The notes: generated from the letters alone by a model not told the origin. 7,790 nt of DNA from Deltaproteobacteria bacterium (GCA_019314005.1 JAFDAE010000093.1:1-7790), one strand, 5' to 3'; shown: positions 1 through 6,750, numbered from the stretch's first letter. Made by a program: numbers and translations.

Positions 1-26
1 TGAACCTTGAACCTTGAACCTTGAAC
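1..26. repeat. Heptanucleotide tandem repeat (TGAACCT)n
   Basis: Three perfect copies of TGAACCT followed by a partial fourth (TGAAC) begin at the first base, so the array may continue beyond the window. On the other strand it reads as AGGTTCA repeats. It lies just downstream of the aminotransferase gene, in non-coding DNA. I see no spacers or dyad structure that would suggest CRISPR or a transposon end. It is best described as an intergenic microsatellite-like repeat of unknown role. Confidence 0.85.
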
Positions 27-36
27 TCCTATTAGA

Positions 37-63
37 ATAATATACACGGCTTCTCTGTGTCAA
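37..63 (-). promoter_or_regulatory. Possible sigma70-type promoter for a gene beyond the left edge
   Basis: On the minus strand a perfect TTGACA (58-63) is followed after 15 nt by TATTAT (37-42), or after 18 nt by TATTCT (34-39). It lies immediately after the stop codon of the aminotransferase and points out of the window. Neither spacing is the ideal 17 nt and the target gene is not visible, so this is only a candidate. The same stretch could form a weak ACAC/GTGT hairpin (about 44-60), but no U-tract follows, so I do not call a terminator. Confidence 0.25.
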
Positions 64-67
64 GCTT

Positions 68-1180
68 TTACGTGTAAAAGGTTTTAATCTTTTCAACAAC
101 ATACGTCTGTTGTTCATCGGAAAGTTCCGGATAGATCGGAAGTGCCAGGGTACTCTGGGCAGCGTCTTCTGCAACCGGGAAATCGCCCCTGCGATATCCG
201 AGCGACCCAAAACACTCCTGAAGGTGTAGCGGTACAGGATAATAGACCTCTGTGCCTATACCGGCATCGGCGAGATATGTTCTCAATTCGTCCCTTTTAT
301 CCGGCACCGATACGACAAATTGGTTATAGATATGCAGATCTTCGACCTCCTGTGGAAGTCTTATGACCTGATCAAGACCTTGTTCACGGAATAGTTTCCG
401 ATATTGTTTTGCGTTCGCCTGTCTCTGCTCCGTCCATGCATCGAGATATTTTAGTTTCACAAAGACAATAGCCGCTTGCAGGGCATCCAGCCTAAAGTTT
501 CCTCCCATCATTTTATGAAAGTACTTTGGCTTTGATCCATGAACCCGAAGGGTTTGCAGCAGATCACAGTATTCCTTTGATTGTGTGGTCACTATCCCGC
601 CATCTCCAAACGCACCAAGATTTTTGGAAGGAAAAAATGAGAAACAACCAAAGTCTCCTATCGAGCCTGCCCGCTTCTTTTTGTATTCAGATCCGATTGC
701 CTGAGCGGCATCTTCGATTACTACAAGGGAGTGTCGGCGGGCTATGTCCATAACAGGGTCCATGTCTGCGCACCGGCCGTAAAGGTGGACCGGTATAATT
801 GCTTTGGTTCTCTCGGTAATCCGAGCTTCGATCAATGCAGGATCAATATTGTAGGTGTCTTTCTTGATATCAACAAATACGGATGTCGCCCCCACTCGTG
901 CAATAGCACCCGCCGTAGCAAAAAAAGTGTATGGCGTGGTAATTACTTCGTCACCAAAGCCGATTTGCGCGGCCATCAAAGAGATCAGAAGGGCATCGGT
1001 TCCGGAAGAAACGCCAACAGCATAGGAACATTGACAATAGTCGGCAATCGCTTCTTCAAGCTTCTGTACATGGGGACCAAGGATAAAGTATTGGCTTTCA
1101 AATACTTCTTTTGCAACGGCCAGGATTTCTTCCTTAATGGTTTGATATTGGCCCTGCAGGTCTAATAGGGGTACGCGCAT
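68..1180 (-). CDS. DegT/DnrJ/EryC1/StrS-family PLP aminotransferase
   Basis: A 370-residue PLP-dependent aminotransferase of the nucleotide-sugar type, which transfers an amino group to a keto-sugar nucleotide in the cytoplasm, usually for surface polysaccharide or LPS. The N-terminus MRVPLLDLQGQY is typical of the family. A glycine/serine-rich cofactor loop (VSSGTDAL) lies near residue 60, the EDAAQ motif gives the PLP-contacting Asp157 and Gln160, and SFFPSKNLG carries the Schiff-base Lys186. Length is normal for the family. I place the start at ATG 1180 because AAGGAT sits 6 nt upstream and family proteins begin here. A GTG at 1210 would add ten residues and overlap the stop of the preceding gene as GTGA. 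The RmlC-like cupin directly upstream suggests both act on one dTDP- or UDP-sugar. The exact sugar cannot be told from sequence. Confidence 0.93.
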   Translation of the reverse strand: MRVPLLDLQGQYQTIKEEILAVAKEVFESQYFILGPHVQKLEEAIADYCQCSYAVGVSSGTDALLISLMAAQIGFGDEVITTPYTFFATAGAIARVGATSVFVDIKKDTYNIDPALIEARITERTKAIIPVHLYGRCADMDPVMDIARRHSLVVIEDAAQAIGSEYKKKRAGSIGDFGCFSFFPSKNLGAFGDGGIVTTQSKEYCDLLQTLRVHGSKPKYFHKMMGGNFRLDALQAAIVFVKLKYLDAWTEQRQANAKQYRKLFREQGLDQVIRLPQEVEDLHIYNQFVVSVPDKRDELRTYLADAGIGTEVYYPVPLHLQECFGSLGYRRGDFPVAEDAAQSTLALPIYPELSDEQQTYVVEKIKTFYT

Positions 1181-1186
1181 TTTATT

Positions 1187-1192
1187 ATCCTT
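1187..1192 (-). promoter_or_regulatory. Ribosome binding site deciding the aminotransferase start
   Basis: AAGGAT on the minus strand lies 6 nt before ATG 1180. It supports the shorter 370-residue aminotransferase over the GTG start at 1210, which falls at the stop codon of the upstream gene. Confidence 0.6.
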
Positions 1193-1206
1193 AAAGTGAG
1201 CTAAAG

Positions 1207-1665
1207 TCACTCAATCACAAAACCTGAATCCGGGTCATCTTCATGCCTAATCTCATCTATATCTCCCTTGCCACCCTTGCCTCGATACAGCCTGTTTGCA
1301 AAATTCAATACCGTACCGGAAACAGCGCCGATGTTCTTATAACCGTGGACAACACCTGGAGGAACAATAACGGTCGCTCGGTTGCTCTCACCGGCTATAA
1401 CCTCAAAGTAATTTCCGTAGGTGTTAGAGCCTGTTCTTCGGTCCCATAGACATATCTTAAAATCAGAAGGGCCAAGAAAAGCAAAAAGGTCGGTCTGTTC
1501 CCTATGTTCATGCGGCCCTCTAACCACCCCCGGATCGGTTACTGAAACATAACCCATAACGGGAAGGTGTACCGGATCTAATTCGTCCTGTCTGAAAACT
1601 TCGCACAACCAGCCCCTGGCATCTTCATGTCGTTTAATCGATTTTACAATAACACCGTCAATCAT
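1207..1665 (-). CDS. RmlC-like cupin (dTDP-4-dehydrorhamnose 3,5-epimerase family)
   Basis: A 152-residue single-domain cupin related to dTDP-4-dehydrorhamnose 3,5-epimerase (RmlC), which epimerises 4-keto-6-deoxy sugar nucleotides. Visible family features are DARG (residues 15-18), VVRGPHEHREQ around 47-57 with the RmlC-type RG-x-H histidine (His52), and IVPPGVVHGYKN around 100-111. It is shorter than typical RmlC (about 180 residues) and its C-terminus differs from the usual substrate-closing segment, so it may be a variant epimerase or isomerase and not true RmlC. The start at ATG 1665 has AGGGGT 9 nt upstream. A longer frame from TTG 1719 would begin inside the U-tract of the preceding terminator and is unlikely. 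Its stop lies just before the aminotransferase coding start, so the two probably form one transcript. No clear promoter is seen in the 52 bases between terminator and start. Confidence 0.85.
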   Translation of the reverse strand: MIDGVIVKSIKRHEDARGWLCEVFRQDELDPVHLPVMGYVSVTDPGVVRGPHEHREQTDLFAFLGPSDFKICLWDRRTGSNTYGNYFEVIAGESNRATVIVPPGVVHGYKNIGAVSGTVLNFANRLYRGKGGKGDIDEIRHEDDPDSGFVIE

Positions 1666-1717
1666 TATTACGGTACCCCTGACAAGCTTACAGCGAGAGC
1701 TTTGCACAGCTGCTCCC

Positions 1718-1755
1718 AAAAAAATAGAGCCCCTGGTCTAATAAGGCCAGGGGCT
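1718..1755 (-). terminator. Rho-independent terminator of the ferredoxin gene
   Basis: On the minus strand a GC-rich 9-bp perfect stem (AGCCCCTGG, 1747-1755, with CCAGGGGCT, 1728-1736) can extend by about three further pairs into the loop. It is followed within three bases by seven T residues (1718-1724). It lies 23 bases past the ferredoxin stop codon, so it separates the ferredoxin transcript from the sugar-nucleotide genes. Confidence 0.9.
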
Positions 1756-1778
1756 GGATAAATTGGATAGCTGGGATT

Positions 1779-1964
1779 TTAGGTTTCTTCTACCGTGATA
1801 GCTCCCTGCTCACAAACCTCGATACAGCTTTCACATCCGAGACATTCTTCACCATTTACCACTACAGCTTTTTCATCCTGAATTTCACATACATCCGCCG
1901 GACATACGTCAATACATTCACCGCACCCAACGCACTTATCCGTGTCTATAGTTGGCGTAAACAT
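1779..1964 (-). CDS. 2[4Fe-4S] ferredoxin
   Basis: A 61-residue bacterial-type dicluster ferredoxin, a soluble low-potential electron carrier. Two cluster motifs are clear: C11-x2-C14-x2-C17-x3-C21-P and C41-x2-C44-x2-C47-x3-C51. The Cys after the third of each set serves the opposite cluster, as usual in this fold. The second motif lacks the customary proline after its last Cys (Glu52 instead), and one extra cysteine (Cys26) follows the first motif. Cluster-flanking residues are strongly acidic, as in carriers for anaerobic oxidoreductases. ATG 1964 is preceded by AGGGGGAG at 8 nt. The gene stands alone between a possible promoter and a strong terminator, so its redox partner cannot be read from the neighbours. 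Confidence 0.96.
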   Translation of the reverse strand: MFTPTIDTDKCVGCGECIDVCPADVCEIQDEKAVVVNGEECLGCESCIEVCEQGAITVEET

Positions 1965-2043
1965 AAAAACAACTCCCCCTTTCTTTTATTGTACATATAA
2001 TATTTGTGACCCACTTTCAATCATGACAACGGGTAGCTTCCCC

Positions 2044-2070
2044 TTTATACTAATTAATCAGCAACGTCAA
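2044..2070 (-). promoter_or_regulatory. Possible promoter of the ferredoxin gene
   Basis: In the 116-base gap upstream of the ferredoxin, the minus strand reads TTGACG (2065-2070), a 15-nt AT-rich spacer, then TATAAA (2044-2049). Both hexamers are near the sigma70 consensus but the spacing is short. It would give a leader of roughly 75 nt. I see no terminator for the upstream operon in this gap, so partial read-through from it is possible. Confidence 0.35.
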
Positions 2071-2080
2071 GTCGAAAATT

Positions 2081-3112
2081 TCATGTCCTGCCAACACGCT
2101 CCAATAGTACGATGAGGGCATTCCTTTGCTTGGTATCAGACTGTGGCCCGGCAGGCAAAACATTACCTTCCGGGGAGCACGCCTTCCCCAAAAGGGTACG
2201 TGCTGATTGATCCGGGAGCAGGTAGCACCTTAATAATACTCGGTTTTGCCCTTCCGCCACATTCGAATCTCGTGTGGCATTGTTGACCTTTGCTCGCATC
2301 GCGTCAGACCATTTTTCTGTCATAAGCTCAAAAAACAGCGAATAAAACGAAAATGGAGTATCCGGTCTACACTGCAATATCTCTAATTTTTCGCATTCTT
2401 CCCCCAAGAGCAACGAAAGCGCCTCGCGAGAATCGGTAAACAGAAAATCCGTATCATAACCATCCTGCTGAAATAAATGATTCCAGGCATGAATACGTTG
2501 CCCCGTCATAAACACTGCCGGTTCTTCATCGCTTGTAATTACCGGAACAGCCCCACATTCACCCCCTTTTAGAGGGCCATCTTCCTCTGAAAAAGGGTGA
2601 AGGACCTCTTTGAAAAGTTCCTGGTTACGCTCAAACTCCTCAATTCCTCCTATCACTTCACTTGACCTCTGATCATAATCCTGGGCAAGATGAAGAAAAA
2701 GTTGAGCTGAAAATTCCCTATCATCCAACTCACTCGCAGAGGTCGCCCGAGACGAATCCATATAGCTCTTAAGATCGGCAACAATTCCGGAAGTCATTGT
2801 ATCAAGATAAGGCGAAGCCGCGTTGGCTGCTTTAAGATACTCGATATCACTCTTATGATGCATCTCTCCCCAGTCTTGAAAGGACCTCAGTGCATGCTTA
2901 AGTCTTTTTTCATCGGTCGTCTCTGCCAACGGCGTCCTTATCTTCAAAGATCCTTGATCTATCCAGGGCTGGAACGAAGGGGACATCATTAACTTAGAAG
3001 GTTGATAGACTACCACCTCGCTCCAGAAAGTGGTAATCTCCCGAAGTAGTTTGTCACTAATAAAAGTAAACGGGAAATAGACAGGTGTAATTGTGTTTGA
3101 TATGTCGTTCAT
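2081..3112 (-). CDS. Uncharacterised 343-residue cytoplasmic protein
   Basis: I do not recognise this protein. It has no signal peptide or membrane segment. The N-terminus has a hydrophobic, aromatic stretch (PVYFPFTFI) and a second strand-like segment (EVVVYQPS) about 20 residues later. The middle and C-terminal parts look mainly helical, acidic and soluble (for example FLHLAQDYDQ and SLFFELMTEKW). Cysteines are scattered and form no metal-binding pattern. ATG 3112 is only 5 bases after the stop codon of the cysteine synthase fusion and has no good Shine-Dalgarno sequence. This suggests translation coupled to that gene and perhaps a linked function. It has normal coding character and full-length appearance. 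A role as partner or regulator of the fusion enzyme is guesswork from position alone. Confidence 0.82.
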   Translation of the reverse strand: MNDISNTITPVYFPFTFISDKLLREITTFWSEVVVYQPSKLMMSPSFQPWIDQGSLKIRTPLAETTDEKRLKHALRSFQDWGEMHHKSDIEYLKAANAASPYLDTMTSGIVADLKSYMDSSRATSASELDDREFSAQLFLHLAQDYDQRSSEVIGGIEEFERNQELFKEVLHPFSEEDGPLKGGECGAVPVITSDEEPAVFMTGQRIHAWNHLFQQDGYDTDFLFTDSREALSLLLGEECEKLEILQCRPDTPFSFYSLFFELMTEKWSDAMRAKVNNATRDSNVAEGQNRVLLRCYLLPDQSARTLLGKACSPEGNVLPAGPQSDTKQRNALIVLLERVGRT

Positions 3113-3117
3113 ATTTT

Positions 3118-5418
3118 CTATTTTATCGGTCTCAATACTGATCCACTCGGAGTGTCTTTGACGATAAATCCCTTTTCTGTTAACAAGTCCCGAATCTGAT
3201 CGGCGCGTGCCCAGTCTTTTTGACGTCTTGCATCAGCTCGCTCTTTAAGAAGAGCGGCCAGCTCCGGAGTCAGCTCATCAGATTCAAAATTAAATATATG
3301 CAAAACAGTATCTGTCTTTTTCAAGGCATCAATAATGGAAACCGCTCCGGACCTGTCCAGACAACCGTCTCTGATGAGCTTGTTGACCTTTTTTACAAGA
3401 TTAAAAATGGTAGAAAAAGCTCCTGAGATGTTCAGATCGTCATCCATTGCATCGGCAAACCCTTGCTTGAGATCATAGATAAGCTGATCGATTTCCTCGT
3501 ATGGATGCCCATCTTTTAGATGTTGCAATCTGTTAATACACTCATCCAACCTGGATAACGTACGACGAGCTTGTTGCAATTCCTCATCAGAGAAATAGAG
3601 AGGCTTTCTATAATGTTTTGAAAGGAACCAAAACCGGATTTCCCTCCCTGTACAGCCTCGGTCCAAAAGTTTTCTGACAGTTAACCTTTGTTGGCCTCTA
3701 ACGTCTACATTCTTACCGTCCACCAGGACCTGAGCGCTGTGGAGCCAATACCGGGCCAATGGTTTGCCGGTCAAAGATTCGCAAATTGCTATCTCGTTCT
3801 CATGATGTGGAAAAATTAATGCGCGGCTGCTTGTGTGGATATCAAAGCTTTCACCCAAATATTTCATAGCCATGGCAGCGCATTCAATATGCCATCCCGG
3901 CCGAATATTCCCCCATTCAGTTTTTACATATATGCCACGCTTCAGTTCTGAAAGCTTGGTCCGTTTCAATAAGGTGAAATCTCGGGGGTTGTCCTTCTCA
4001 TAATCATCTAAGTCGATGGTAGTTCCCAACTTTATCTTATTCAAATCGAGCTTAGACAACTTTCCATACTCAGGAAACCTTGAAATATCAAAATATACTG
4101 ATTTTAATTTTTCATAAGCGACCCCTTTTTCGAGAAGACGTTTGGCAAGCTTTACCATATCTTCAACATGCTCACTTGCTCTTGGATATTCCGTGGCAGG
4201 TTTAATTCCAATCGCTTCAATATCTTCAAAAAAAGCATTAATATATTTTTCGGTAAACGGCTTTAGATCCATACCGGCCTGCTCCGACGCCTGAATTGTC
4301 CGGTCGTCTAAGTCAGTAATATTCATGACATGGACAACTTCATCTCCCTTATATTCAAGATACCGTCTGAGCAGATCAGCCATAAGGAAACGCCGGGCCT
4401 GTCCTATGTCTATACGATCATTAACTGTCGGGCCGCACGAATAGATGGATACACGTCCCGGTTGGATGGGGCTAAATGATTCTTTAGACCTGGTCATCGT
4501 GTTATAGAACTTCAGAGCAGACGTTTCTTTTACAGCAAAAAGGGATGTACTCAAATACCGCTCCCCGCTGTCAGGGATAATAACAACCAGTACGCCATCA
4601 TTCATCTCTTCGGCAATTTGCCTAGCCACTACCATGGCAGCCCCGGAGCTCATTCCTACAAAAAGACCTTCTTTCCCGGCAAGCTGTCGCGCCATATCAA
4701 ATGCTTCGTCGTCTTCTACGTTGATCTTCCTATCCAGACGACCTTTATCATATATCCCCGGGCAATAAGCCTCTTTCATATTCTTTAGGCCCTGGATCTT
4801 GTGCCCTAAATAGGGTTCCACACCAATGATCTGTACAGCAGAGTTATATTCTTTAAGCCTTTTTGAGATCCCCATGACTGTGCCGGTAGTCCCAAGGGTT
4901 GCAACAACCTGTGTCACTTTTCCTTCGGTCTGATTCCAGATCTCCTCTGCTGTTCCGCTATAATGCGCCAACCAGTTCGCCTTGTTATTAAACTGATCTG
5001 TAATAAAATACTTATCCGGATATTCTCGGGCCAACCGGTATACCTCTTCAATAGCCCCGTCAGTACCAAGATGAGCAGGTGTTAGAAGAAGTTCCGCCCC
5101 CAGCGCCTTCAGTATTTTTTGCCGTTCAATGCTGACCGCCTCTGACATTGCCAACAAAATACGGTACCCCTTGATGGCACAGACCATTGCCAGACCGATA
5201 CCGGTATTGCCACTGGTAGCCTCCAACACGATCTTGTCCCGGGTCAACATACCGTCAGCCTCTCCTGCCTCGATCATGGCGAGAGCTATTCTATCCTTGA
5301 TCGAACCCCCGGGATTAAAATACTCCAGTTTCGCCAGAATTCGAACACCTGGATTCGGATTTAATCGTTTTATATCGACTAAAGGTGTATTGCCAATTGT
5401 ATCTAATAGCGAGGACAT
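3118..5418 (-). CDS. Cysteine synthase (CysM-like) fused to a degenerate cysteinyl-tRNA synthetase-like domain
   Basis: A 766-residue two-domain protein in one uninterrupted frame. Residues 1-299 are a complete fold-type II PLP cysteine synthase: GNTPL at 9-13, Schiff-base Lys41 in GGSIKDR, TSGNTG at 68-73 for the substrate carboxylate, and GTTGT at 176-180 for the PLP phosphate. After a very short linker, residues 302-766 align with full-length CysRS (E. coli protein is 461 residues). The four zinc ligands are present (Cys328, Cys513, His538, Glu542), as are Thr368 and Trp509 of the cysteine pocket and a CysRS-like C-terminal tail (WARADQIRDLL, then DTPSG). The catalytic motifs are gone: HIGH is DIGQ (337-340), KMSKS is NVDVR (570-574), and the GGGSD loop is TSSRA (529-533). 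I infer that it makes cysteine but cannot form cysteinyl-adenylate. The second half may bind cysteine or tRNA as a sensor. ATG 5418 lies 2 nt after the HIT gene stop, with a GGAAG-type site inside that gene. Confidence 0.93.
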   Translation of the reverse strand: MSSLLDTIGNTPLVDIKRLNPNPGVRILAKLEYFNPGGSIKDRIALAMIEAGEADGMLTRDKIVLEATSGNTGIGLAMVCAIKGYRILLAMSEAVSIERQKILKALGAELLLTPAHLGTDGAIEEVYRLAREYPDKYFITDQFNNKANWLAHYSGTAEEIWNQTEGKVTQVVATLGTTGTVMGISKRLKEYNSAVQIIGVEPYLGHKIQGLKNMKEAYCPGIYDKGRLDRKINVEDDEAFDMARQLAGKEGLFVGMSSGAAMVVARQIAEEMNDGVLVVIIPDSGERYLSTSLFAVKETSALKFYNTMTRSKESFSPIQPGRVSIYSCGPTVNDRIDIGQARRFLMADLLRRYLEYKGDEVVHVMNITDLDDRTIQASEQAGMDLKPFTEKYINAFFEDIEAIGIKPATEYPRASEHVEDMVKLAKRLLEKGVAYEKLKSVYFDISRFPEYGKLSKLDLNKIKLGTTIDLDDYEKDNPRDFTLLKRTKLSELKRGIYVKTEWGNIRPGWHIECAAMAMKYLGESFDIHTSSRALIFPHHENEIAICESLTGKPLARYWLHSAQVLVDGKNVDVRGQQRLTVRKLLDRGCTGREIRFWFLSKHYRKPLYFSDEELQQARRTLSRLDECINRLQHLKDGHPYEEIDQLIYDLKQGFADAMDDDLNISGAFSTIFNLVKKVNKLIRDGCLDRSGAVSIIDALKKTDTVLHIFNFESDELTPELAALLKERADARRQKDWARADQIRDLLTEKGFIVKDTPSGSVLRPIK

Positions 5419-5420
5419 AT

Positions 5421-5831
5421 CTAAACTTCCGCCTTAATCTTCTCTGCGATCTCTTTGAGCTTATCCATATCTCCAGCCTTCATCGGCCAGTGTGAAATTG
5501 TGATTCCGTCATCAAACCAACGAGGAATTATGTGAACGTGAAGGTGCGGCACAACCTGGCCGGCAGCCTTCCCATTCAATTGAAGTATGTTGATCCCGTC
5601 GGCTTGAACCACTTTCTTTATTGCGGTAGAAAGAAGTCTAACCACTCTGATCACTTCTATTGCGTCCTGTTCTGAAATTTCGAAAATGTCTGCCGCATGA
5701 GTCTTAGGAACCACAAGTGTGTGGCCGGTACTGAGAGGGTTAATATCCATAAAAGCAAAGATGTTATCGTCCTCATATATCTTAACAGACGGTATCTTTC
5801 CCTGTATAATCTTGCAAAAAATGCAGTCCAT
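5421..5831 (-). CDS. HIT-family (HINT-like) nucleotide hydrolase
   Basis: A 136-residue histidine-triad protein, acting in the cytoplasm on nucleoside phosphoramidates, aminoacyl-adenylates or related nucleotides. It begins MDCIFCKI, whose CxxC (Cys3, Cys6) is the usual zinc half-site. The HIT signature HLHVHIIP covers residues 96-103, with His98 as the expected nucleophile. GHTLVVPK at 36-43 is another family hallmark. The start at ATG 5831 fits the family N-terminus and has AGGGGA just upstream (spacing about 4-5 nt); the frame stays open further upstream but that part is not family-like. Its stop is 2 nt from the start of the cysteine synthase fusion, so the two are almost certainly translated from one message. 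Substrate is not deducible. Confidence 0.93.
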   Translation of the reverse strand: MDCIFCKIIQGKIPSVKIYEDDNIFAFMDINPLSTGHTLVVPKTHAADIFEISEQDAIEVIRVVRLLSTAIKKVVQADGINILQLNGKAAGQVVPHLHVHIIPRWFDDGITISHWPMKAGDMDKLKEIAEKIKAEV

Positions 5832-5880
5832 GGTGTCCCCTTTTGTTGTCAGTCGTGGGTTGAAGGACAACGGACGTCTT

Positions 5881-6750
5881 TTATCTTTTTTCCGCAGACC
5901 TGGCAACCCGGAATCCGAGGCTGAAATCAGCGTATACCGGCACAACATGTTCACGCTTGGTAACACGTATGTCATCTGGAGCATTAAACCAGCTCCCGCC
6001 TCGTTTCACTTTGTCGATCCCTCTCCCCGGCCCTCTGGGATTTGTGGATATTCCCGCAGAATACTCTCCATACCAGTCGCCACACCATTCGGAGACATTG
6101 CCTGTCATGTCATTAAGCCCGAATCGATTGGCCCTGAAACTTCCCGTAGGCGCGACATAAATGTATCTATCATCATAACCTTTCCAAATAGTCCAGGCAG
6201 GGAATACTCTTTTAGCGCTCTTATCAGCGATATTTCCTCCTCTTTGTTTTACCGGTCTGCCGTCTCCCCAACTGTATTTATACTCTTTATCTCCGCCACC
6301 AGCCGCATATTCCCACTCCGCCTCCGTAGGAAGCCGATATTTTGTCCCGGTCTTTCTTGACAACCAGGTACAATATTCTGAAGCACCATACCAGGTGACA
6401 TAAATAACAGGGTGCTCCCTATAACCGGTCTCTACCAAAAAGGTATTATAATACCTGCTTATCCGGCACCGCTCATTGTTCCATGCACCATGTAGCTTAA
6501 TCAGCGCTCGTCCTCTACCATCTGTTGCTTTTCCCAAATCATTTAAGAATACCGCAAATTCCTCATTTGTAACCTCATATTTTCCTAAATAAAAAGCGCT
6601 AAGGTATACTCGCTGTTCCGGGTTTTCATCTAAGTCACCTTCTTCATTCCCCATAATATAGGAGCCTTTGGGTATCAATACCATTGTTGGCTCGATAACA
6701 TTTTGGGACCGGCAATAAGCAACAAGAGGATGCAATACGGCAACCACCAC
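5881..6750 (-). CDS. Exported SUMF1/FGE-fold protein, start disturbed by frameshift
   Basis: A formylglycine-generating-enzyme-like (SUMF1) domain covers nearly the whole protein: MVLIPKGSYIMGNEEGD near residue 23, the YEVTNEEF segment, LPTEAEWEYAAGG, NDMTGNVSEWCGDWYG, and C-terminal RGGSWFNAP and SLGFRVAR. True FGE has two catalytic cysteines in its C-terminal part. None occurs there here, so sulfatase activation is unlikely and the function is unknown. As written, the first usable start is GTG 6750, which leaves a hydrophobic N-terminus (VVVAVLHPLVAYC) without charged residues. The same frame stays open upstream and encodes NKK followed by a long hydrophobic run, a typical signal peptide, but with no start codon. 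Deleting one base of the A5 run at 6796-6800 connects it to ATG 6808 (308 residues) or ATG 6817. I therefore think the real gene starts there and the protein is exported. Confidence 0.85.
   Translation of the reverse strand: MVVAVLHPLVAYCRSQNVIEPTMVLIPKGSYIMGNEEGDLDENPEQRVYLSAFYLGKYEVTNEEFAVFLNDLGKATDGRGRALIKLHGAWNNERCRISRYYNTFLVETGYREHPVIYVTWYGASEYCTWLSRKTGTKYRLPTEAEWEYAAGGGDKEYKYSWGDGRPVKQRGGNIADKSAKRVFPAWTIWKGYDDRYIYVAPTGSFRANRFGLNDMTGNVSEWCGDWYGEYSAGISTNPRGPGRGIDKVKRGGSWFNAPDDIRVTKREHVVPVYADFSLGFRVARSAEKR

Noticed and set aside
1..26. CRISPR array
   Set aside because: The repeat unit is only 7 bp and has no spacers.
44..60. Terminator after the aminotransferase gene
   Set aside because: The ACAC/GTGT hairpin is short with a mismatch on the transcribed strand and is not followed by a U-tract.
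731..1165. 144-codon plus-strand open frame
   Set aside because: Antisense to the conserved aminotransferase, with erratic composition and no family features.
1666..1719. TTG start giving a 170-residue RmlC-like protein
   Set aside because: It would begin inside the terminator U-tract, and the extra residues do not match the family. ATG 1665 has a proper ribosome binding site.
3697..4410. Cysteine persulfide synthase activity of the CysRS half
   Set aside because: That reported activity uses PLP-binding lysines in the KIIK and KMSKS motifs of CysRS. Here KIIK reads RTIQ (residues 373-376) and KMSKS reads NVDVR, so the lysines are absent.
3118..5418. Fusion as an artefact joining two adjacent genes by a lost stop codon
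   Set aside because: There is no leftover intergenic sequence. The two domains abut with a short linker, both frames are clean, and no separate ribosome binding site and start is evident at the second domain.
5719..6360. 213-codon open frame on the plus strand
   Set aside because: It lies opposite the SUMF1-like and HIT genes, has no recognisable domain or good ribosome binding site, and its sequence looks like an antisense shadow.
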